From: Candidatus Jordarchaeum madagascarense
Lineage (GTDB): Archaea > Asgardarchaeota > Jordiarchaeia > Jordiarchaeales > Jordiarchaeaceae
Reading direction: 5' to 3'
DNA length: 5,158 nt
Assembly: GCA_019056875.1 (NCBI GenBank)
Contig: DXJA01000405.1
Coordinates: 1 to 5,158 of the forward strand
The notes below the pieces were generated by a model. That model was not told the DNA's origin. It worked only from the letters and a program-made list of their open reading frames with translations, and did no database searches. Positions 1 to 5,113 of this stretch are shown here, one piece after another. Position 1 is the first letter of the stretch; each line of letters starts with the position of its first letter. The translations under genes and the position numbers were made by a program.

Positions 1-699
1 AAAATCCAGAGAGTCAAATGAAGCATTAGAACTGAGTATATTCTTTGTAACTGCACATTTAAAAAGAGTTGCTACAGAATAAGAATGATCCCAAAGCGTT
101 ACATCATTTGCAGGTCGGCGAGTTTCACCTAATATTTTAAGATAGTAATTTTTAATTTCTTTTAGAATAATTCTCCTAAGTTTTATAATGTCGTCATCTT
201 TTACATAATTGTTTAGTGAATTTTTCACAATGTCGTACAACTCTTTTTCTAGTTGGTCAATATCTTCTATTTTATTTTCTTCCGGCTCATAACCAAAAGC
301 GGTAGCGACATAAACATAATTTTTATCCTGCTTTTCTCTTGCTCCTTTATCTAATCCTGAATCAATTCCGTCATATCCATTCCATTTAGCATACAAGAGT
401 CTTATAATCAGTGGGACCTCACAATCTCTTTGGTCTATACCGCCTTCTTGTTCTGAGTGATGCTTTTCTATAAAATCTTTTATGGTTGCGTGCTCTCCAC
501 AAATATTAATATCAATTTTGTCTAAAGCGTCTTGCAGGTCTTTTGGAAATAAGGAGGTAAAGTTGTGGTCCTTACTATTACCTTCTATAACAAACTTACT
601 TCTTGCCTTACCTAAATCATGTAAGTATGCACCAATCTCAGCTAATAAGATAAAAGGCCTGCCACCTTCTAGCTTTTTAAGAAGCTCTTTTTCGCTCAT
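1..699 (-). CDS. cas10: Cas10-family CRISPR effector protein, probable Csx11 type (N-terminal 233 residues, HD domain)
   Basis: This is the large subunit of a type III CRISPR effector complex; family members carry an HD nuclease and a palm domain that makes cyclic oligoadenylate. Only the first 233 codons are present and the frame runs off the window edge with no stop. What is visible is the HD domain: HDLGK at residues 27-31, KHHSE at 79-83 and WDHSYSVA at 203-210 supply the expected metal-binding His and Asp residues, so the nuclease looks intact. The opening LLAEIGAYLHDLGK followed by RRPANDVTLWDHSYSVATLF (194-213) resembles Csx11 more than classical Cmr2; that assignment is from memory of the family. 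ATG 699 overlaps the upstream stop as ATGA and has GAGG at 709-712, 9 nt upstream. The palm domain, and so second-messenger synthesis, cannot be judged here. Ordinary Cmr2 is the main alternative. Confidence 0.87.
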   Translation of the reverse strand, partial: MSEKELLKKLEGGRPFILLAEIGAYLHDLGKARSKFVIEGNSKDHNFTSLFPKDLQDALDKIDINICGEHATIKDFIEKHHSEQEGGIDQRDCEVPLIIRLLYAKWNGYDGIDSGLDKGAREKQDKNYVYVATAFGYEPEENKIEDIDQLEKELYDIVKNSLNNYVKDDDIIKLRRIILKEIKNYYLKILGETRRPANDVTLWDHSYSVATLFKCAVTKNILSSNASFDSLDF

Positions 700-1856
700 A
701 TTTCCTTTCCTCTAATGAGCCTCTGAATTTCGTTCTCCAATTCTTCAAAGTTCCCGAATTTTTCAGTACCTCTGATAAAATCCTTCAACGCAAGTATACT
801 TACCTCTTTGTCCCATCTGGCCTCAATTGCTCCATATCCTATGGACTTCTTTGCTGAGAAGCCATAGAAAAGTAACATCTCTTTAACCCCTGCTACGACA
901 TCTCTTAAATCCTGTAAAACTATTTTCTTAAACTCATCATCTGGCAGATTAGTCCGGTGTAAAGGAATGTAGAGAAGCCTAAAGAGTCCCTTTGAACCCT
1001 CTGGCACGGTTTCAAAGTATATAGGATTCTTGCCAGTTTTGGTTTTTCTATCATGTGGATTAATAACTTCCATCTCAATTCTATCCCAAAAAGTGGGATA
1101 AAAGTGAAGCATTCCTGCAAGATTGGGTATATCGTCCCTTCCAAATTTTTCCTTGAGTTTATCTTGATAGTTTTCCCTTGCATTGGGACAAAGTTCATTT
1201 AGATATTTTGCCCATCCCTTTGGTACATCTTCTGTTCCTTTTTCTGTTCCGAATAAAAGTGTATGCTTGAGACGCATTTCAGCAAATTTATTAGGTTCGT
1301 TTATATGAGATTCCAACTGAAGTTTCATCATAGTCCATCTTAAGTTTCCCTTCCATGCCATCGCTGATATAAAGGGCACACCAAAGACCTTGTCTTTCCG
1401 TACAGGGTTATCAATGATATATAATGGAACATCATCTCTCGAAATGAAAGGCTTTGCAAGAATAATTGGAAACTCTAAAACCCAACTTCCTTTCGGTAGT
1501 GCAGAAACATCAACTGATGTAACAATACCTAGAAGGGTAAGGTCGGATAATTTGCTAGATATATTATCATTGAAGTTTCCGTTGGTATGAATGAACGCTT
1601 TCAATCCTGAGGCATAATCACCCTCGCCTACTCTTGCATAATCTTTCAGATCGATTTTGTCTGGTCTGCCTCTATTGTCAGGAAACTTCTTTTTCACTCC
1701 TAATGCTGTGCTTAAAATCATTATTCTTGATAGCTCATCACATATTTCCCTATACTTTCCAGAACCGTTTGTTAAATTATCGACATCCTCTTTTTCCTCG
1801 ATCTTAAAGGTTGCATAAAAGTCGTATTTATGTTTTATTGAACTCCCTCCTTTCAC
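696..1856 (-). CDS. RAMP-superfamily CRISPR effector subunit (Cmr-type, subfamily unresolved)
   Basis: This is a RAMP (RRM-fold) protein of a type III CRISPR complex, 386 residues from the GTG at 1856. RAMP proteins form the crRNA-binding backbone or cap of these complexes. Visible signs are a first beta strand YDFYATFKIE (11-20), the motif GVPFISAMAWKGNLRW (159-174) that matches the RAMP pattern G-x-P-[FY]-I-x-x-S-x-[KR]-G, LKHTLLFGTEKG (196-207), and a C-terminal glycine-rich loop SAKKSIGYGAIEARW (334-348). Its place between cmr1 and cas10 could suggest a Cmr3 role, but the motifs look more like Cmr6/Cmr4-type RAMPs, so no symbol is given. It overlaps the end of cmr1 by 29 nt and cas10 by 4 nt. 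The start is doubtful: GTG 1856 has no Shine-Dalgarno in front, while GGAGGG at 1845-1850 lies inside the frame 6 nt before an ATA codon (1836-1838). Confidence 0.85.
   Translation of the reverse strand: MKGGSSIKHKYDFYATFKIEEKEDVDNLTNGSGKYREICDELSRIMILSTALGVKKKFPDNRGRPDKIDLKDYARVGEGDYASGLKAFIHTNGNFNDNISSKLSDLTLLGIVTSVDVSALPKGSWVLEFPIILAKPFISRDDVPLYIIDNPVRKDKVFGVPFISAMAWKGNLRWTMMKLQLESHINEPNKFAEMRLKHTLLFGTEKGTEDVPKGWAKYLNELCPNARENYQDKLKEKFGRDDIPNLAGMLHFYPTFWDRIEMEVINPHDRKTKTGKNPIYFETVPEGSKGLFRLLYIPLHRTNLPDDEFKKIVLQDLRDVVAGVKEMLLFYGFSAKKSIGYGAIEARWDKEVSILALKDFIRGTEKFGNFEELENEIQRLIRGKEI
709..712 (-). promoter_or_regulatory. Ribosome binding site for cas10
   Basis: GAGG on the minus strand, 9 nt before ATG 699, lying inside the last codons of the preceding RAMP gene. 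Together with the ATGA stop/start overlap this indicates translational coupling. Confidence 0.6.
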
Positions 1857-3081
1857 CTAAAATGCTTTTAAGATAGTTATCAATGTTGCTCTCACTTTGC
1901 TTGAGAGTATCTCTTAATGAATTATATTCCCTCCAGATTTTCAAATTGTGGTTTTCAGTCTTTTTACCGAAAAGTTTACTCCACTGTACTTTTATTGGGT
2001 TATCTTTACTTAAACTTTCTTTTAGATTATCAAGAAATCTTTCTCTATCAAATCCATTTGGTAAATCATTTTTAGGGATCCAACCCCAGACGCGAAATTC
2101 CCATGTGTTATTACTCACAGGGTATGCGCATGAGACGATGACTTTAGAGGCTGTTTTATCATTTCTCATAGTTCCAAATAGCCATTTATCTATTATTCTG
2201 TCTTCATTTTGATTTTCCGTTTGCCAGAGGCTTTTTCCATGATTATACCTTAACCAATTCTTTATCGCCGGAACAATAGGAACGGAACCAGAATCTATCC
2301 ATTTACGCATTCTTGCATCATTAGAGTATCCTTCGTAATAGTCCCTATCTCCCATTTGCCCTCTTTCCTCTATCCCATCTACTTCCTTCCACCAACCATT
2401 ATCTGCCTCAAATTGGATTTTGGCAAAAAACATCTCTTTTATATTCGGTAAAGATATATAGTTTTCTTGTCTTACTTCTTTTCTTACATCAATCTTCAAT
2501 TTAGCAAGTCTTGCAGTATCTGTGATTTTACTCACCGAATTTTTGAAATCCTCAATTTTTATTTCTGGAAATTCCTTGAGTTCTACTATACCATAGCCAT
2601 TTTGTGCTCTCGCCCCTATCGCACCCAATTTGGCTGCGATAGCCAGAGGAACAGAAATTAGACTTTTATCGAAATTCTTGTCCAAGGAGATAATATCTAA
2701 GTTTATTTCTCCCCCAAGTCCACTTCCCAAGTACCATCCTCGAGTTCTACCTTTTGGCATTATATTGATTGATTTACCATTAAATATCTCATATCCTCCC
2801 TCAGTACGTAATCTAAACAGCTTTCTCATTCCCGTTGCTCCGAAAATGAGGCAAGCAGAACAATACTGAGAAATTTCTCGATTATTTTCTTTTGTTGTTG
2901 GGCAACGTTTTGTTAGGCTTTTGGGATTGTCATCTATAGGATCACAAGCAAAATTATCCATCCCTCTCAAGATTGCTTCAACCCACCAGCGAATAGAACC
3001 CATAATCCCTGTAGATTTAAGCAAATTGCTTTTTGAGTCAATGTCACCAGTCCATATTGGAGTTTTAATATCAAGAATCAT
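1828..3081 (-). CDS. cmr1: Type III-B CRISPR RAMP protein Cmr1
   Basis: Cmr1 is a double-RRM-fold RAMP subunit at the head of the Cmr complex, where it helps bind the crRNA 3' end and target RNA. From ATG 3081 the protein is 417 residues. Diagnostic stretches are KTPIWTGD (6-13), STGIMGSIRWWVEAI (23-37), the four cysteines C46, C60, C74 and C77 followed by LIFGATG (78-84), and the glycine-rich loop GAIGARAQNGYG (153-164). A second RAMP half shows VPIVPAIKNWLRY (267-279) and KWLFGT (299-304). ATG 3081 is preferred because the family normally begins directly at this first strand and GAGG (3091-3094) lies 9 nt upstream. The frame stays open to 3300 with possible TTG starts at 3096 and 3273; the TTG at 3273 would give 481 residues, adding a polar 64-residue extension with no recognisable motif. 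It is the first gene of the minus-strand cas operon. Confidence 0.9.
   Translation of the reverse strand: MILDIKTPIWTGDIDSKSNLLKSTGIMGSIRWWVEAILRGMDNFACDPIDDNPKSLTKRCPTTKENNREISQYCSACLIFGATGMRKLFRLRTEGGYEIFNGKSINIMPKGRTRGWYLGSGLGGEINLDIISLDKNFDKSLISVPLAIAAKLGAIGARAQNGYGIVELKEFPEIKIEDFKNSVSKITDTARLAKLKIDVRKEVRQENYISLPNIKEMFFAKIQFEADNGWWKEVDGIEERGQMGDRDYYEGYSNDARMRKWIDSGSVPIVPAIKNWLRYNHGKSLWQTENQNEDRIIDKWLFGTMRNDKTASKVIVSCAYPVSNNTWEFRVWGWIPKNDLPNGFDRERFLDNLKESLSKDNPIKVQWSKLFGKKTENHNLKIWREYNSLRDTLKQSESNIDNYLKSILGERREFNKT
1845..1850 (-). promoter_or_regulatory. Strong Shine-Dalgarno inside the 5' end of the RAMP gene, ahead of an ATA codon
   Basis: GGAGGG (within AAAGGAGGG) on the minus strand, 6 nt before an in-frame ATA at 1836-1838. 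It lies downstream of the GTG at 1856, so it cannot serve that codon. The same hexamer with the same 6-nt spacer precedes ATG 4701 of hepT in this window. Confidence 0.6.
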
Positions 3082-3090
3082 TTCATCTAG

Positions 3091-3094
3091 CCTC
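3091..3094 (-). promoter_or_regulatory. Ribosome binding site for cmr1
   Basis: GAGG on the minus strand, 9 nt before ATG 3081. It supports the short form of Cmr1 over the TTG start at 3273, which has only a GGGA directly abutting it. Confidence 0.5.
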
Positions 3095-3319
3095 AAACAC
3101 TGTTCTTCTGTGTTCGCTTTTTTCCTATGAGTACTAAACTTATTTTCCTCTGCAACCGAATTCGAATAGGAAATAGTATTTTGCTCATTTATGATAACCC
3201 CGCTTAACTTTTGTTCCCTGACCTCTTGGCCTTTTATTATGTATAAGCGGGTTATACTCCTCTTGAGATACAATCCCGTTTCGCATTGGAAATTATATTC
3301 TTATTTTGTTCTTCATCCC

Positions 3320-3327
3320 TTATAAAG
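3320..3327 (-). promoter_or_regulatory. Archaeal TATA box for the cmr1-RAMP-cas10 operon
   Basis: CTTTATAA on the minus strand in an AT-rich setting. Archaeal transcription starts about 25 nt downstream of the box centre, here near 3298, upstream of all cmr1 start options. The core is near-symmetric (TTATAA) and could also work on the plus strand, towards the regulator. Confidence 0.5.
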
Positions 3328-3442
3328 TTAAATGTTTTAAAGAAGTTGTGAGATGAAATTAGAGGTTTTGCAGAGTCCACAAAATTGAAACCAATTCCGC
3401 ACATAAACATTTAGTCTTGTTTAAGAGGAAACCACACGGTAG

Positions 3443-4042
3443 GGGATACGGCTCAGTGCGCTTTTAACGAGTACTGGAATATCCAAGTCTACTCTAGATT
3501 ACAACTTGACTGTTCTTGCAGGTAAGGGTATTGTTTCTCGTGAGGGTGGATTGATTAGGCTGGAGTACAAGACTCCTCGGTGCTACATTTTTGATTCTCC
3601 TAAAATTTCTTACGCTTATCTCGGTCTTCTGGGTGAGAGGGGTGGTAGGATTGAGTCTGAAACTGAAACCGCTATAAACCTTCTTGCAGGGGAGGGCTTC
3701 TCGTTCAGTAGAGTTACGGTTGTTACTACATATGGATGCGCTGCGGAATGGAAGGGTGTAGCTCCTAGTAATGTTAGCTGGTGCTTGCTTGAGGATGAAG
3801 AAATAAGCAGTGTTGAAATCATAGAATCGAGAGTTGAAGCGAATCTTCCTGACCTCGTAAGGAATTATGTTTTAATAATGGATTGCACCTCTGCGACCAA
3901 GCCCGCAACCATTGCTTACTACAAATTAGCAGATAACTACCATGTTCCTCTGGTTTACGTGTACGAGAAGAAGAAGGAACTCACGTGGATTATATCTAAA
4001 GAAGACCTGCGTAAAAAACTAATGGGAGATACTAAAGAGTAG
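3443..4042 (+). CDS. Winged-helix protein with CARF-like ligand-binding domain (5' end unresolved)
   Basis: This is a probable transcription regulator sensing a nucleotide second messenger. Numbering from 3443, residues 4-22 (LSALLTSTGISKSTLDYNL) form a clear helix-turn-helix, followed by a hinge and wing (GIVSREGGLIRLE, 29-41). The rest is Rossmann-like: strand KISYAYLGLLGE (54-65), strand RVTVVTT (90-96), VSWCLL (111-116) and LIMDCTSATK (144-153), whose D-x-T-x-x-T-K resembles the CARF signature DxTxGTK, then VPLVYVYE (168-175). CARF domains bind cyclic oligoadenylates made by type III Cas10, and the gene stands divergent to such an operon. The only conventional start is TTG 3506, codon 22, which would delete the recognition helix. 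No ATG, GTG or TTG lies between the stop at 3440-3442 and that codon, so a frameshift or odd start is likely. The order wHTH-CARF is the reverse of Csa3. No nuclease domain is seen. HTH is near certain; the CARF call is moderate. Confidence 0.65.
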   Translation, partial: GIRLSALLTSTGISKSTLDYNLTVLAGKGIVSREGGLIRLEYKTPRCYIFDSPKISYAYLGLLGERGGRIESETETAINLLAGEGFSFSRVTVVTTYGCAAEWKGVAPSNVSWCLLEDEEISSVEIIESRVEANLPDLVRNYVLIMDCTSATKPATIAYYKLADNYHVPLVYVYEKKKELTWIISKEDLRKKLMGDTKE

Positions 4043-4281
4043 TTGTTTCTCATTTTTACCATCTGTGTTAATTAATACCATTGTCGGGCCTTCAGCGCAA
4101 AAGATTTGTTTTTGCAAGATGATGCTACCAAGGAATGAGCTGAGAATTCTGGGAACTTTCAATCCTCGTTACTGAGAAACTTCTTTTGCAAACAATGATA
4201 TCGAAAACAACGCAAACATAATTATGTTTTTAGATTGCGGTAATAAGTTTAGATCAAGATATACGGCTGTGTTTTGGCTTG
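4043..4281. other. Noncoding gap between convergent wHTH-CARF and hepT genes
   Basis: Nothing in this 239-nt stretch is confidently coding. It holds the oligo-T tract above, a small hairpin (GCAAAA 4097-4102 pairing with TTTTGC 4110-4115, 7-nt loop), a CRISPR-repeat-like element at 4156-4180 that reads GTTTC...GGATTGAAAG on the minus strand, and an imperfect direct repeat of GCAAACA-type sequence at about 4188-4195 and 4212-4219. The two flanking genes converge here, so both operons should end in it. Confidence 0.45.
4046..4057 (+). terminator. Oligo-T terminator candidate after the wHTH-CARF gene
   Basis: A T-rich stretch on the plus strand starting 3 nt after the stop codon and ending in TTTTT. 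Archaeal RNA polymerase terminates at such tracts without a hairpin. The run is short, so the call is weak. Confidence 0.3.
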
Positions 4282-4701
4282 TTAGAATTCGCTTAACTCT
4301 ATGTTTCTTTCTCGGAGTTTCGCGGCTAGAACCTTCAAGAACTCTTTGATTTCCTCAATGTCGTGGTGCAACATATCGTATATCAGGTTCAAGTCGAGCT
4401 TGGTGTATACATGCGCTAAAACGTGTCTAAAACGGGCCATTGCGATGAGGCTCTTTGCTAGCTCCTCCGGTATCAGCTCTTCTTCTCTGAGAACTGTAAA
4501 CGCGTCACCGTAACTTTCAGGTGCTCTAAGAGTAAGCTTTGAGATTGTTTTGAGGGCTATGTCTATGCAGCCCTGTACAGCCACGTAAAGATACCACAGA
4601 ACGCTTCCGAGCAAAACGGTATCCCCCGCTATCTCCTCTAAACGCTTTCCCCTGAGTTCTTCCAAGACCTTAACAGCGTCGGCAACCGTTTCAAAGAGCA
4701 T
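4282..4701 (-). CDS. hepT: HepT-like HEPN ribonuclease toxin (DUF86 family)
   Basis: HepT is the toxin of the MNT/HEPN pair, a small all-helical RNase that cleaves RNA and is silenced when its partner MntA adds AMP to a tyrosine. From ATG 4701 the protein is 139 residues, normal for the family. The catalytic motif is RFRHVLAHVY at 90-99: R92-x4-H97 is the HEPN R-x4-6-H signature, and Y99 is the tyrosine position modified in studied pairs. Surrounding helices (about 2-20, 24-54, 78-95, 103-135) fit the four-helix bundle. ATG is preferred over the TTG just before it because GGAGGG (4708-4713) sits 6 nt upstream. The start overlaps the end of mntA by 11 nt, so the two are co-translated. All key residues are present, so the toxin appears functional. 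Confidence 0.9.
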   Translation of the reverse strand: MLFETVADAVKVLEELRGKRLEEIAGDTVLLGSVLWYLYVAVQGCIDIALKTISKLTLRAPESYGDAFTVLREEELIPEELAKSLIAMARFRHVLAHVYTKLDLNLIYDMLHHDIEEIKEFLKVLAAKLRERNIELSEF

Positions 4702-5066
4702 CAAGAACCCTCCTCAACCTCTCCTCCCTCATATTGGTGAGAGTCTCTCTCAACTCTAGCGCCGAAACAAGGGTGTCATAAACAAAGGTCTCGTGAATCC
4801 CTTTATCCTTGACGAACAACAGTTTTCCCTCTCGGACGACATTGTATCTGAAGAGCGGAGCAGCATCATTCAACACTCTAACATCGAACTCAACATCCGC
4901 ATTCACAGGCAGCTGGGCTAGCAATTCCCTAAACCCATCATGACCAGTGTCCCTTAAAAAAACAGCTATGTCCAAATCGCTAAACCTAGTAGCTTTTCCC
5001 CTAGCATAGGATCCATACACGTAGGCGAAGACAACATTATAATTCTCTTCCAGTAGGATCGTGCAT
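4691..5066 (-). CDS. mntA: MntA-like nucleotidyltransferase antitoxin (5' frame break)
   Basis: MntA is the minimal nucleotidyltransferase antitoxin that transfers AMP onto the HEPN toxin encoded just downstream. Counting from GTG 5020 (109 residues), GSYARGKATRFSDLD (3-17) is the G-S-x10-D-x-D active site, and D46 in EFDVRVL is the expected third metal-binding aspartate. Starting at that GTG would remove the first beta strand. The same frame is open upstream to 5092 and encodes ILLEENYNVVFAYVYGSYAR, exactly what the family has before its active site, yet it contains no ATG, GTG or TTG. An ATG at 5066, about 18 nt below the predicted transcription start, is one base out of frame and hits a stop at 5037-5039. 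Removing one base between them would give MHILLEENYNVVFAYVYGSY. Either a single-base error or mutation exists here, or translation starts internally (GTG 5020, CTG 5053). Family identity is secure. Confidence 0.85.
4708..4713 (-). promoter_or_regulatory. Ribosome binding site for hepT
   Basis: GGAGGG on the minus strand, 6 nt before ATG 4701 and inside the last codons of mntA. It decides between the adjacent TTG (4704) and ATG (4701) in favour of ATG. Confidence 0.6.
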
Positions 5067-5105
5067 TGAGTGAACTTTAAATTTAGAGTTTGCTAAAACG
5101 GCTTC

Positions 5106-5113
5106 TTTATAAA
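5106..5113 (-). promoter_or_regulatory. Archaeal TATA box for the mntA-hepT operon
   Basis: TTTATAAA on the minus strand. The predicted transcription start, about 25 nt downstream of its centre, is near 5084, leaving a short leader of about 18 nt to the ATG at 5066. The box is a perfect palindrome, but no plus-strand gene follows inside the window. Confidence 0.55.

Larger units (their letters stand above)
3082..3442. other. Divergent control region between cmr1 and the wHTH-CARF gene
   Basis: No confidently coding gene is seen in this 361-nt stretch. It contains the cmr1 ribosome binding site, two chained minus-strand mini-ORFs (33 and 31 codons, 3286-3185 and 3188-3093), a TATA box serving the minus strand, and a solitary element at 3365-3391 that begins GTTTTG and ends ATTGAAAC like an archaeal CRISPR repeat. 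The plus-strand frame from 3363 to 3445 is open and may encode the first helix of the downstream regulator in a shifted frame. A divergent regulator usually binds such a region, but no convincing long palindrome is visible. Confidence 0.5.

Noticed and set aside
920..1198. Minus-strand open frame inside the RAMP gene in another frame
   Set aside because: Lies within conserved RAMP coding sequence and has no features of its own.
1594..1612. CTTTCAATCC inside the RAMP gene, resembling a CRISPR repeat end
   Set aside because: It lies in well-supported coding sequence without the rest of a repeat; coincidental.
1390..2869. Plus-strand open frames opposite the RAMP and cmr1 genes (for example 1390-1590, 1883-2212, 2630-2869)
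   Set aside because: They are antisense shadows of strongly supported minus-strand genes and show no domain or ribosome binding site.
3082..3273. 64-residue N-terminal extension of Cmr1 from TTG 3273
   Set aside because: Polar sequence with no family match, poor ribosome binding site, and the family normally starts at the first RAMP strand near ATG 3081. Kept as an alternative in the cmr1 entry.
4097..4115. Hairpin GCAAAA/TTTTGC with 7-nt loop as a terminator
   Set aside because: Only six mostly A-T pairs and no T-run directly after it; archaea do not need such hairpins for termination. Mentioned only in the gap description.
4119..4175. Possible archaeal C/D box sRNA: ATGATGC (4119-4125), CTGA at 4140-4143 and CTGA at 4172-4175
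   Set aside because: The C box is imperfect, no C' box is present at the right distance, and the ends do not form a closing stem.
4065..4175. Small plus-strand frame (GTG 4065 or ATG 4119 to TGA 4173-4175)
   Set aside because: Very short, no ribosome binding site and no recognisable protein features; it overlaps repeat-like and hairpin sequence.
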